From the NCBI GenBank assembly GCA_022819805.1, contig JAJEGO010000008.1, positions 1-50,983 on the forward strand: a DNA stretch of 50,983 bases, written 5' to 3'. Below, in pieces: positions 18,396 to 27,115 of this stretch (its first letter is position 1; each line of letters opens with the position of its first letter). The notes below the pieces were generated by a model, which was not told where the DNA came from, did no database searches, and was given only the letters and a program-made list of their open reading frames with translations. Source of the DNA: Candidatus Dadabacteria bacterium. GTDB taxonomy: Bacteria; Desulfobacterota_D; UBA1144; Nemesobacterales; Nemesobacteraceae. A program made the translations under genes and the position numbers.

Positions 18396-19771
18396 ACTTT
18401 CCGGGCAGCCAGATCCCCCGAATGCACGCAGTCGGGAATGCCAACCCCAAAATAAGCCGCTCCGCAAAGCGCAAGCCCAGAGTGGCGTGAAAGCCTGTGC
18501 ATAACCCCCGAGATTTCCTCTTTATGTCCCAGTGCAAAGCGCGGCATGGACATCTTATACCTCCTGATATAAATCTCCGCCGGGTGGTTATCGAATCCGA
18601 AAATTCTCGCAAGTTCTTCCCTTAAGACAGTTTTTATTTCTTCCTCATCCCAAAGCACCGCATCAGGGTTAAGCTCTCCTCCGAGAAAGCACCTTATCAC
18701 CACTTTTCCCCTTCCAGACTTTCCGGGGAACTTGCGGCTGTAAAGCGAACACGCAACGAGGTTCATTCCCTCCGCAGAAGGAATTATGATCCCCAAGCAT
18801 TCTGGAAGACCGCGGAAATCCTTTTCATCGAAAACAAGGGTCACAACGGCAGAAGAGACATATCGCACGCCCGAGAGGCTGGTTCCAAGCTGCGGGTCGA
18901 CATCGGAAAGCAGCAGACCGGCCGCACCGGCCCCAACGGACAGGATGACAGCGTCAAACTCCTCCTCCCCACGATCAGAGCCTAGAACCCATCCCTTTTC
19001 TGATTTTTTAAGGGAAAGGACCGGGGTCTTGTAATCCTGCCTTGCAAATTCGGCACTCCTGCAAAGTCTTTCGACGATAACGGACATACCCTCCGCCGGA
19101 GTGAGAAAAAGACCGTACCTGGCCCCGCTTTCCCCCCGGGACGTGGGGGGATTTCGAAGAAGGTCCCAAAGGACGCTTCCGCTTCGCCGCTCCATCTCAA
19201 GGAACTGGGGCATGGTGGCCGAGAGGCTGAGCTTATCAGGGTCAGCCATGTAAATTCCGCCCAGAAGAGGCTGGGCGGCCTTTTCGAAGATTTCCCTCCC
19301 GAATCTCCTCTCTACAAAAGAACGGATGCTTTCGTCCCCTCCGCTACCTTGCGGAACTAAGGGTTCAAAAAGCACCCTGAGCTTAGCCCCGGCACTGAAC
19401 AGTCCGCTACGCAGAAACGGGAGAAGCTTCGAGGGAGCCATCAGGAAAAAACCTTCGGGAAGTGGCAAAAGTTTTCCACCGTAGTATACGAATGTGTTTT
19501 TCCCGCGACCGTAACCCACCCCAAGGAGCGAATCCCCAAGTCCGAGTTCTTTTGCAAGATCAAGCGCCCAGGGCTTTGACGTTATAAAGGAGTCGGGCCC
19601 GAGTTCAAGAACCATGCCCTCCTTTTTTACTGTATCAAGAACCCCGCCCGGATGTGTGGAAGACTCGAAAAGAACAAGCTCAAGGGGGACACCCCCCTCC
19701 AGGCAAAGCTTTTTCAGGTAGTGAGCAGAGGAAAGACCCGAGATTCCTGCGCCGACAATCGCGACTTTCAT
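18374..19771 (-). CDS. hemG: Protoporphyrinogen oxidase, HemY type
   Basis: An FAD-dependent oxidase converting protoporphyrinogen IX (or coproporphyrinogen III in some bacteria) to the porphyrin, using oxygen. The 465-residue protein starts with the Rossmann motif VAIVGAGISGLSSAHYLKK and ends with CGAAYFGVGIPDCVHSGDLAA, the C-terminal FAD-binding signature of the family. Length is normal. It is the last gene of the operon hemD-hemE, hemH, hemG, following hemH by 17 bp. Its stop codon overlaps the truncated permease remnant on the other strand. The use of an oxygen-dependent enzyme suggests an aerobic or microaerobic life. Confidence 0.93.
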   Translation of the reverse strand: MKVAIVGAGISGLSSAHYLKKLCLEGGVPLELVLFESSTHPGGVLDTVKKEGMVLELGPDSFITSKPWALDLAKELGLGDSLLGVGYGRGKNTFVYYGGKLLPLPEGFFLMAPSKLLPFLRSGLFSAGAKLRVLFEPLVPQGSGGDESIRSFVERRFGREIFEKAAQPLLGGIYMADPDKLSLSATMPQFLEMERRSGSVLWDLLRNPPTSRGESGARYGLFLTPAEGMSVIVERLCRSAEFARQDYKTPVLSLKKSEKGWVLGSDRGEEEFDAVILSVGAGAAGLLLSDVDPQLGTSLSGVRYVSSAVVTLVFDEKDFRGLPECLGIIIPSAEGMNLVACSLYSRKFPGKSGRGKVVIRCFLGGELNPDAVLWDEEEIKTVLREELARIFGFDNHPAEIYIRRYKMSMPRFALGHKEEISGVMHRLSRHSGLALCGAAYFGVGIPDCVHSGDLAARKVYADMVR

Positions 19772-19788
19772 ACCGAACTATCTTACAC

Positions 19789-20730
19789 TTATTGCCGGGA
19801 GTTTTCTGAATCGATGAGCCTCAGCACCCCGTCACCCAAGGCCTTTATGTAGCGATCATCATCGTTTACGGTCTCGGCCCTGTAGAGGTTCACCCCGCGC
19901 TCGCGCGCGGCTTCGGTGGCCTCAACCCCTATATCGAAAAGGACTTCAATATGATCGCACACAAACCCTATCGGCTGAATCACAATGTCCGTAAACCCCC
20001 GGTCAGCAAGGTTCCCTATCACGTCGCACACATCCGGTTCAAGCCACTTCTCGTTCGGAGAACCGCTCCTGCTCTGATAGGCAATCATCCATTTTTTGTG
20101 GCCAGTTCTATCCGCCACCAGCATGGCGGAAGTTTCAAACTGCAAAGCATAAGGGGATGAATCCGACATTCTCTTGGGAATGCTGTGAGCCGTAAACACA
20201 AGCATGGTGGTATCGAACCTGCTCTCGGGAATACCGCGCATTTGCTCCACCACCTTGGCCGCAGAACCCTCTATGAAAAGAGGATGGTTAAAAAGTGGTG
20301 GAACATATTCCACATGAAGTTCCATCTTGAGATCTTCGCAGGCGTCGCTCACATCCCTCATGTACCTCTCCCAGCTAGCATCGGAACGGTAAACGGCCAT
20401 TATGAGGCCTATAAGATTTTTCACTCCATCCTCCCGCATCTGCTCAAGGGAATCCTTAATGAACGGGTGCCAGTTCCTCATCCCGACGTAAACCGGAAGA
20501 TCGTACCCCCACACTGAAAGGAGCTTCTCAAGTTTCCGGGCCTGCTTGTAAGTGAATTCGTTGAGCGGAGATTTTCCGTCGAAAATTTCGTAGTGATGGG
20601 CGACTTCCCGCAGCCTGTCCTCAGGTATCGGTCTCCCGCTCGCCACGTTCCTGAGAAAGGGCATTATGTCCTCTTTTTTCTCGGGAGCGCCGTATCCGAT
20701 CATCATTACGGCATCAAAATTATTTCGCAT
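19789..20730 (-). CDS. hemH: Ferrochelatase
   Basis: Inserts Fe2+ into the porphyrin ring. The 313-residue protein has the catalytic histidine segment LVFTAHSIPKRM, the SGSPNEKWLEPD motif and GFVCDHIEVLFDIG near the C-terminus. No C-terminal extension or iron-sulfur cysteine set is present, as in the shorter class of about 310-320 residues typical of Gram-positive and some other bacteria. It begins 11 bp after the hemD-hemE stop and is followed by hemG. Whether it acts on coproporphyrin or protoporphyrin is not decidable here, since no decarboxylase for the later step is visible. Confidence 0.95.
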   Translation of the reverse strand: MRNNFDAVMMIGYGAPEKKEDIMPFLRNVASGRPIPEDRLREVAHHYEIFDGKSPLNEFTYKQARKLEKLLSVWGYDLPVYVGMRNWHPFIKDSLEQMREDGVKNLIGLIMAVYRSDASWERYMRDVSDACEDLKMELHVEYVPPLFNHPLFIEGSAAKVVEQMRGIPESRFDTTMLVFTAHSIPKRMSDSSPYALQFETSAMLVADRTGHKKWMIAYQSRSGSPNEKWLEPDVCDVIGNLADRGFTDIVIQPIGFVCDHIEVLFDIGVEATEAARERGVNLYRAETVNDDDRYIKALGDGVLRLIDSENSRQ

Positions 20731-20741
20731 GGAGCTTTTTT

Positions 20742-22703
20742 CTAGACCTCCCCCCGCGCGGAATATTCGTGAACCTCGTCGATCAGCCTGAGAACGTTAT
20801 CAACCGGTGTCTGCGGGAGCACTCCGTGACCCAGGTTGAATATGTGCCCGGGCATCCCTCCCACTCTGTCAAGTATCTTCCTCGCCTCTCCCACGACGTG
20901 AGACGGGGTCGAGAGCATCGAAACGGGATCAAGATTCCCCTGAACCGCAAGAGAACTGCCGGCCCTGCGCCAGCCGTCAAGAATATCGACCCTCCAGTCA
21001 AGACCAATAACCCCCGCTCCGGTTTTCCCCATGAGTTCCAGCAGGGAACCCGTTGCGGTTCCGAACAATATTACCGGAACGTCCGGCGGAAGCGCCGAGA
21101 TGAGTTTCTTTACGTGGGGGAAAACGAATCTTTCGTAGTCCGCCGGTGAGAGACACCCTACCCAGCTGTCGAAAATCTGCACGGCATCGGCCCCGGCATC
21201 TATCTGGGCGCAGAGATAATCCGAAATGCTCGCAGTCAGAACATCCATCAGCCTTTCCCACAGGGAAGGATCTCCATACATGAGTTTTTTCGTGTTGACG
21301 TAGTTTTTCGAGCCGCTTCCCTCAACCGCATAGGAAGCCACCGTAAACGGAGCGCCGCTAAAACCAATAAGCGAAACTTCGGGAGCAAGCGCCCGTCTTG
21401 TGGTACGCAGGGCCTCGTAGACAAAACTCATGCTTTCCGGGTTAAAGTCCCTCAGGGCCTCTATGCGCCTTCGGGTCCTAAGAGGCTTGGCTATCACGGG
21501 ACCGTCGACGCTCGAATACTCAAGGGAAAGTCCCAAGGGTTCCAGTATGAGCAGTATGTCTGAGAAAATGATGGCCGCGTCCACGCCGAAGCGGTCAACC
21601 ACCATGAGCGTGATTTCCGAGGCCATATCGGGAGTCTTGCAAAATTCCTTGAACGAAACGCGGGAGCGGACTTCCCGGTATTCCCGAAGAAACCTGCCCG
21701 CCTGGCGCATAAGCCAGATGGGAGTATGATCGGCTTTTTCAAGGCGACACGCCTTCATAAACGCCCCCGAAGACGTGATTTCTCTCCTTTGGGACTGCGC
21801 TTCGTCCCCCGACCAGACCATCTGCGTGCGGTTCCAGTTTTGCGTATCGACCCCGTTTTGAAAAGCCGTTCTTTTCTTCGCCAGAAGCGCTGATGACCTT
21901 CTGGCCACCTCTCTCACCAGATTTCCCATCTTCGGGCTGTCGGGCTCGTAGTCAACGGATATCCCATTTTCCCTGAGCGTCTCCGTGGTGGTCGGCCCGA
22001 TTGAACATACAAGAGCTTTTTTTATTCCTTCCATGAAGCCGGCCCCGCACTCCTCCTTGCCCGCAATCTCAAAGAGGTTTGATACCTGCCGGGAGCTTGT
22101 GAACAGAAGACAGTCCTCTGTGCCCTCGGATATGGCCCTCACCGCATCCTGGAGGGGGCCCAGGTCCTCCGGCAGTGCCCACCTGTAAATGGGAATTCTT
22201 CTTACGTCCGCCCCCTTTCTCTCAAGGGAAGCGAGAAATTCTTCGTTGGAAACGCCGTACTCCTGAACGTACACTACCAGGGTTTCAAGCGACATGTCCC
22301 TGCGGTCAAAAGTGGTGAGTATATCCCTCCACGTGTTCGGCTCAGGAACGGTGATATCCGGCCTTATCCCCAATTTGCGAAGCGCCGCAACGGGTTTCGG
22401 GCCTCTTGCAAGAATTGTCGTTTCGCGCAGGGCATCGATATATCTCTTCTCCCCAGACTCCGCGATCACCATGTCGGATAGAATTCGGGTGCCCACCCCC
22501 GTCATAAGAACAAGAATATCAACGTTGCCCGAGAAAAGGTCTTCGGCGAACCTGTCAACGTAAGGACTCCTAAGATCGGGAACTTCCCTCATCGAGGGCG
22601 CGACCCTAGGCACGCCGCCATGATAGGAGATAAGTTTTTTCATCTCCTCGCAGCGGCGACTTTCAAAAGACGTTACTCTGAGTCCGTTAAAACCCTGTTT
22701 CAT
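20742..22703 (-). CDS. hemD-hemE: HemD-HemE fusion (uroporphyrinogen III synthase + decarboxylase)
   Basis: One uninterrupted 653-residue reading frame with two heme-pathway enzymes. Residues 1 to about 265 match uroporphyrinogen-III synthase: MKQGFNGLRVTSFESRRCEEM, ILVLMTGVGTRIL, TILARGPKPVAALRKLGI, LLFTSSRQVSNLF and VCSIGPTTTETLRENGI are its usual segments. After a Ser/Gln-rich linker (about 270-310) residues from about 310 to 653 are uroporphyrinogen decarboxylase: PIWLMRQAGRFLREYREVR with the substrate-binding Arg pair, FSDILLILEPLGL with the key Asp, and NLGHGVLPQTPVDNV with the conserved His. HemE alone would begin near Met316 (338 residues, the normal size). The two enzymes act in sequence, so a fusion would channel the unstable uroporphyrinogen III. 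First gene of the heme operon, 42 bp after lysA. Confidence 0.93.
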   Translation of the reverse strand: MKQGFNGLRVTSFESRRCEEMKKLISYHGGVPRVAPSMREVPDLRSPYVDRFAEDLFSGNVDILVLMTGVGTRILSDMVIAESGEKRYIDALRETTILARGPKPVAALRKLGIRPDITVPEPNTWRDILTTFDRRDMSLETLVVYVQEYGVSNEEFLASLERKGADVRRIPIYRWALPEDLGPLQDAVRAISEGTEDCLLFTSSRQVSNLFEIAGKEECGAGFMEGIKKALVCSIGPTTTETLRENGISVDYEPDSPKMGNLVREVARRSSALLAKKRTAFQNGVDTQNWNRTQMVWSGDEAQSQRREITSSGAFMKACRLEKADHTPIWLMRQAGRFLREYREVRSRVSFKEFCKTPDMASEITLMVVDRFGVDAAIIFSDILLILEPLGLSLEYSSVDGPVIAKPLRTRRRIEALRDFNPESMSFVYEALRTTRRALAPEVSLIGFSGAPFTVASYAVEGSGSKNYVNTKKLMYGDPSLWERLMDVLTASISDYLCAQIDAGADAVQIFDSWVGCLSPADYERFVFPHVKKLISALPPDVPVILFGTATGSLLELMGKTGAGVIGLDWRVDILDGWRRAGSSLAVQGNLDPVSMLSTPSHVVGEARKILDRVGGMPGHIFNLGHGVLPQTPVDNVLRLIDEVHEYSARGEV

Positions 22704-22745
22704 GACTTAAACCCCAGGCACTGGCACAGCAACACCATCTCAATA

Positions 22746-24011
22746 CTAGAGAAACTCCGCGATGCTCTCGGCTTTAAGCAGGTCCTCAAGAGTTTCCCTT
22801 GCCCTTATCTCGCAGTACCTCTCACCGCTCACAAGAACCTCGGCAGCCCGGGGTCTTGTATTGTAATTAGACGACATCACGAAACCGTAGGCTCCCGCGC
22901 TGAAAACCGCAAGCAGTTCGCCCGCGGAAACCGTGGGAAAACTCCTGTCTCTTGCCAGAAAATCGCCGGATTCGCATATGGGTCCGACTATGTCCACCAC
23001 CTCGGAAGATCCGGAATCTTTCCCGCGCACCGTTTCTATGCGGTGAAAGGAGTCGTAGAATGCGGGTCTTACGAGGTCGTTCATCGCGGCATCAACTATC
23101 ACGAATTTCTTCGAAGTTCCTTCCTTAACGTAAAGCACCCTAGTGGCCATTATTCCCGCGTTGCCAACCATCGATCTCCCGGGCTCAAGGACCAATCCGT
23201 AACCGGTATCGCGAAGATGCTCCTCGAAAACCCGGGCGTACTCTGATTTCGCCGGGGGCTTTTCCTCGCTCTCATAGCTTATGGCAAGACCCCCTCCTAT
23301 ATCTATGTAAGAAACTTCAATCCCGTCGCTCCCGAGCCTGTCGGCGAGATAGACGAGCTTCGATATGGACTCTGAAAACGATGAAAGATCAAATATCTGG
23401 GAACCTATATGGGCGTCAATTCCCCTTATCTCAACCCCCTTCATCAGCGAAGCGTTTCTGTATACATCCACCGCTTTTTCGATCCCAATTCCGAACTTAC
23501 TCTTCTCAAAACCCGTTGATATGTACGGGTGGGTATCGGGGTCAACATCGGGATTCACCCTTATCGCAACCGGGGCTTTTTCCCCGACGGAAAGAGCCAC
23601 TTCGTTTATTTTCTGAAGCTCCTCTTCGGATTCCACGTTGAAAAAAAGTATCCGGGAGCGGATGGCGGCCTCTATCTCCTCTTCGGTCTTCCCGACTCCC
23701 GAGAACACCACTTTCGAGGTGTCTCCCCCGGCAGCAACAACCCTCTGCAGTTCCCCTGAGGAGACTATATCGAAACCGGAATCCATGGAGGAGAAAATCT
23801 TGAGCACGGATATATTGGAGTTCGCCTTTACGGAGTAGCAGATCAGGGGATCGATTTCAGAAAACGCCTCCTTGTACTCAAGGAAGCTTGAGCGGATGGA
23901 ATTGTGGCTGTAGATATAGACCGGAGTTCCAAAATCCTCGCATATTTTCCTTACGGGAACTCCCTCAACGTAAAGTTCGCCGTTGGTGTATTCAAAATCG
24001 GAAGCCATCAT
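22746..24011 (-). CDS. lysA: Diaminopimelate decarboxylase
   Basis: A PLP enzyme making lysine from meso-diaminopimelate. The 421-residue protein has the PLP lysine in ICYSVKANSN, the HIGSQI segment, DIGGGLAIS and the C-terminal GAYGF region. The start ATG at 24011 is preceded by GGGGA at 9-10 bp; further upstream codons would add a tail of 31 residues with no family match. It is followed after 42 bp by the hemD-hemE fusion, probably on the same transcript. It is divergent from exbB. Confidence 0.95.
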   Translation of the reverse strand: MMASDFEYTNGELYVEGVPVRKICEDFGTPVYIYSHNSIRSSFLEYKEAFSEIDPLICYSVKANSNISVLKIFSSMDSGFDIVSSGELQRVVAAGGDTSKVVFSGVGKTEEEIEAAIRSRILFFNVESEEELQKINEVALSVGEKAPVAIRVNPDVDPDTHPYISTGFEKSKFGIGIEKAVDVYRNASLMKGVEIRGIDAHIGSQIFDLSSFSESISKLVYLADRLGSDGIEVSYIDIGGGLAISYESEEKPPAKSEYARVFEEHLRDTGYGLVLEPGRSMVGNAGIMATRVLYVKEGTSKKFVIVDAAMNDLVRPAFYDSFHRIETVRGKDSGSSEVVDIVGPICESGDFLARDRSFPTVSAGELLAVFSAGAYGFVMSSNYNTRPRAAEVLVSGERYCEIRARETLEDLLKAESIAEFL

Positions 24012-24111
24012 ATAAGTAAATCCCCGCAGGTTTGAAAGTAGAAAACTTACCCGAAAAAAACAGTGGAAACGATTAACGACAAGAGAACCAGAATGCCTCG
24101 TCAAATTCTAC

Positions 24112-24140
24112 TTGGACAAAACCCGGATTTGTTTTATAAT
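24112..24140 (+). promoter_or_regulatory. Promoter of exbB-exbD
   Basis: TTGGAC (24112-24117) and TATAAT (24135-24140) with a 17-bp spacer; start expected near 24147, leader about 55 nt to the ATG at 24202. Confidence 0.6.
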
Positions 24141-24201
24141 GGTTTGGTCGTATCGAAAACCTAAACTTCGGAGCAAAACCTCTCTATAAGGACAAATTCC
24201 C

Positions 24202-24822
24202 ATGGATGCAATTATCGATCTGTTTACCAAGGGTGGAATATATATTTTCCCTCTAGTTCTATGTTCTATATTCGGGCTTGCGATTTTTCTGCAGAAGCTT
24301 CACACGCTCCAGCGCAAAAAGCTTCTCCCCGAGGAATTCCTTTCAAGCCTTTACAACACCGTTGAAACAAAAGGGCTTGAAGAAGCGAAAACGCTTTGCG
24401 CGTCAAACGATTCCGCAGTGGCCAAGATAGCTCTCGCGGCCTCACAGAACTCGGGCAAATCGAAGGAAGAGATGCACGAAGCCGTTGAAAAAGCCGGAAA
24501 GGCCGAGGCACAGGGCCTTGAGAAATATATCGAGACTCTGCTCACCATAAGCAGCATAAGTACTCTGATAGGACTTCTAGGAACGATATCGGGCATGATA
24601 AAAGTGTTCGCCGTAATATCGGAGAAGGATATAGTGGATCCGCCCTCCCTTGCCGGAGGCATCTCAGAAGCTCTTTACACAACGGCTCTTGGACTCACGA
24701 TAGCGATCCCGGCGCTCATAGCCTACAAATACACAGACGGAAAATTCAAGGAGATAATCTCCGAGCTTGAGGACGAAGGCAAAAAAATACTGGAAGCTTT
24801 TTCCGCAAAGGCATCTCTATGA
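24202..24822 (+). CDS. exbB: MotA/TolQ/ExbB proton channel family protein
   Basis: A 206-residue inner-membrane protein of the ExbB/TolQ family, which with ExbD forms a proton-driven motor for TonB- or Tol-type energy transfer. An N-terminal membrane segment (IYIFPLVLCSIFGLAIFL), a large cytoplasmic loop, and two C-terminal segments (LLTISSISTLIGLLGTISGM and GGISEALYTTALGLTIAIP) give the usual topology; the latter contains the conserved IGLLGT...ISEAL...T signature. The stop overlaps the exbD start by 4 bp (ATGA). ExbB rather than TolQ is a guess; no TonB, TolA or TolB is in the window. Confidence 0.88.
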   Translation: MDAIIDLFTKGGIYIFPLVLCSIFGLAIFLQKLHTLQRKKLLPEEFLSSLYNTVETKGLEEAKTLCASNDSAVAKIALAASQNSGKSKEEMHEAVEKAGKAEAQGLEKYIETLLTISSISTLIGLLGTISGMIKVFAVISEKDIVDPPSLAGGISEALYTTALGLTIAIPALIAYKYTDGKFKEIISELEDEGKKILEAFSAKASL

Positions 24823-25217
24823 ACTTCTCGCAGAGAAAATCAGGTAGCAGGTCCGGCATAGACATGGCTCCCATAGTGGACGTGATTTTCAACCTCCTTA
24901 TTTTCTTTGCCCTTACGCTCAATTTCGCCATATCAAGCGGCATAAAAGTCAACCTCCCGAAGGCGACCGGCGAAATCGTTGAGATAAAAGACGTAAACAT
25001 ACACATTGACAAAAACGGAAAAGTTTACTTCAACGACGTGCTTATGCGTTCCGCCAACTCCTTAAAGCGGGAGTTTCAGAAGATACCCAACAAAGACACC
25101 CTGGTAATAATAAGGGCGGATTCCGAGGCCATGCACGGTCCGGTGGTAAGCACCATGGATCTCGCGAAAACCCAGGGGTTCTCAAAAATAGCAATCGGAG
25201 TTGAGCCGAAGCGATAA
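24819..25217 (+). CDS. exbD: ExbD/TolR biopolymer transport protein
   Basis: A 132-residue single-pass protein partnered with ExbB. The segment IDMAPIVDVIFNLLIFFALTL has the membrane aspartate (Asp in VDVIF) that is needed for proton use in the family, followed by a periplasmic domain. Its start overlaps the exbB stop codon (24819-24822), showing translational coupling. Confidence 0.88.
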   Translation: MNFSQRKSGSRSGIDMAPIVDVIFNLLIFFALTLNFAISSGIKVNLPKATGEIVEIKDVNIHIDKNGKVYFNDVLMRSANSLKREFQKIPNKDTLVIIRADSEAMHGPVVSTMDLAKTQGFSKIAIGVEPKR

Positions 25218-25263
25218 AACCTAGAAATCGCTTCCCCGGCTGCCCCGACGGTAACAAACAAAA

Positions 25264-26214
25264 TTGAATTCTGTACAAGGTGTTCTAACTTCGTTAAACG
25301 ACCTCATAACAAGGTTCTTCATCCTCTGGATAATACTGTTCTCGGCCGTCGCGTACTTTTCCCCCTCCGTTTTCGAGGATCTCGGCTTCCTCATAGTGCC
25401 CATGCTCGCGGTGATAATGTTTGCGATGGGGATAACGCTGAGAATAGATGACTTCAGAAGGGTTTTCTTAAGACCGCTTGAGATTCTGGTGGGCGTTTGC
25501 GCTCAATACGTCGTGATGCCCCTTTTGGGCTTCCTGCTCGCCCTCGCGTTCGGAATAAACCCGCTGATCGCGGTCGGAATCGTTCTTGTGGGTTCCTGTC
25601 CCGGGGGAACGGCGTCAAACGTGATTACCTATCTGGCAAGGGGCGACCTCGCGCTTTCCGTAACGCTGACTTCAGTTTCAACGCTCCTTTGCCCGTTTCT
25701 CCTGCCCGCACTGATGTACGTTTACGCGGGAAGGTGGATAGATGTTCCGGTTGCGGATCTTTTTATCTCCGCGCTTCAGATAGTACTGTTGCCGGTGCTT
25801 TTCGGAGTGGTCTTGAGGAAACTGCTCGGGAGAAAATCAGAGACCGTACTGCCCTTCCTGCCCTCCGTATCGTCTCTCGTGATAGCGTTTGTCGTAGGAA
25901 TAGTCGTGGCTCTTAACGCAGAATCCATAAAAACCATCGGTGCCGTGGTCTTCCTTGTAGTAGTTATTCATAACGCCCTGGGACTTATCTGCGGTTATCT
26001 TATGGCAAAGGCGCTGGGCTTTCGGGAAAGCAGCGCCAGGGCGATATCCATAGAAGTGGGAATGCAGAACTCCGGGCTCGCGGCGGCTCTCTCCCAGCTG
26101 CATTTCGGTTATCTCTCCGCCCTTCCTGCCGCGCTTTTCAGCATCTGGCATAATATCTCGGGCGGAGTAATAGCCTCGTTATGGAGAAACAGTAACGTTC
26201 ATGAACAAACCTGA
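25264..26214 (+). CDS. BASS-family sodium symporter
   Basis: A 316-residue membrane protein of the bile acid:sodium symporter family (SBF), with about nine to ten hydrophobic segments. The core signature GSCPGGTASNVITYLARGD is present; the family imports bile acids, pantothenate, 2-keto acids or other organic anions with Na+, so the substrate is open. The start is TTG (25264) with no strong ribosome site, and the next in-frame ATG is too far inside. It lies 46 bp after exbD and overlaps the following DMT gene by 14 bp. Confidence 0.88.
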   Translation: MNSVQGVLTSLNDLITRFFILWIILFSAVAYFSPSVFEDLGFLIVPMLAVIMFAMGITLRIDDFRRVFLRPLEILVGVCAQYVVMPLLGFLLALAFGINPLIAVGIVLVGSCPGGTASNVITYLARGDLALSVTLTSVSTLLCPFLLPALMYVYAGRWIDVPVADLFISALQIVLLPVLFGVVLRKLLGRKSETVLPFLPSVSSLVIAFVVGIVVALNAESIKTIGAVVFLVVVIHNALGLICGYLMAKALGFRESSARAISIEVGMQNSGLAAALSQLHFGYLSALPAALFSIWHNISGGVIASLWRNSNVHEQT

Positions 26215-27112
26215 GAAAAAAGATAGGCTCCCCATAAAGGGCTATCTTTTTCTGATAGCCACCGCTTTTTTCACGGCACTCTCCTACGCCATAGGAAAGG
26301 CGCTTGAGCGAAGCGATCTTCACCCCGAGACCACTACGTTTTTTTGGTTCTTCGGGGCTTTTATAGTCGCCCTGATCCTGTTCCCATTTCTTCGCGCGCA
26401 GAGAGAAGAACTTAAAAGAATCCGCAAGTACCGTGACATTTTCATCTGGAGTTCCGTTATAACCTCGGCCGGAGCCGCCTTGTGGATGGTGGCGCTCTGG
26501 ACGATCGGACCGGCCCTTACCTCCTTTCTGATGAAAGCCCAGACGCTTTTTGCGCTTCTGCTCGGCATAATTTTCCTCGGGGAAAGACTTAACAAGGGAG
26601 AAAGCATAGGAATAGCGATGACGGTGGCCGGAGGAGCGGTAGTCGCCTATCAGAGAGAAGACTACCTCATCTTCGGGACGGCCATGGCTCTGGGGGCCGC
26701 ATTTTTGTATTCCTTTCTCTCTTTCATGGTAAAGAAGATAGCGCAGGACCTCAACATGCTCACAGTCGCGACTCTCAGGACCCTAGGGGTCTCGATTGTT
26801 CTTTTCCTCTACCTTATAGCCACCGGAACCTTCGAGCCCCCCAGTCTAAATCAGGCGCTTATAATGGCGGGCGGAGGGGCGTGCGGAGCGTACATAGCCA
26901 AAGGAAGTCAGTTTCACGCCATAAAGCTGCTTGATATCTCAAGAACAACGGCCGTTATGCCGATGGAATCAATCTTTGTGCTGATTTTCGCACACGTTTT
27001 CTTCGACGACCTGCCGTCGATAACGAAGCTTCTGGGGGGAGCTTCCATAATCGCCGGAGTCGTTTTCCTAGTGCTTTTCCGGGGACAGAAAAACGATATT
27101 CTCGGCAAGTGA
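26201..27112 (+). CDS. EamA/DMT-family transporter
   Basis: A 303-residue permease with about ten membrane helices in two repeated EamA halves (LFLIATAFFTALSYAIGKAL and the second half AFLYSFLSFMVKKIAQ). The substrate is unknown; the family exports metabolites such as amino acids. Start and end: the ATG lies inside the last codons of the BASS gene, and the stop is 3 bp from the convergent ddl stop, so it shares a transcript with BASS. Confidence 0.85.
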   Translation: MNKPEKKDRLPIKGYLFLIATAFFTALSYAIGKALERSDLHPETTTFFWFFGAFIVALILFPFLRAQREELKRIRKYRDIFIWSSVITSAGAALWMVALWTIGPALTSFLMKAQTLFALLLGIIFLGERLNKGESIGIAMTVAGGAVVAYQREDYLIFGTAMALGAAFLYSFLSFMVKKIAQDLNMLTVATLRTLGVSIVLFLYLIATGTFEPPSLNQALIMAGGGACGAYIAKGSQFHAIKLLDISRTTAVMPMESIFVLIFAHVFFDDLPSITKLLGGASIIAGVVFLVLFRGQKNDILGK

Positions 27113-27115
27113 GCT

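Noticed and set aside
20742-22703. Two separate genes hemD and hemE joined by a sequencing error
   Set aside because: The frame is open throughout 653 codons, with a plausible linker and no overlap typical of a frameshift; a Met316 start for HemE alone is possible but unnecessary.
24076-24104. Promoter for lysA on the minus strand
   Set aside because: TTGACG at 24099-24104 is good, but no acceptable -10 box stands at 16-18 bp, so it was not listed.
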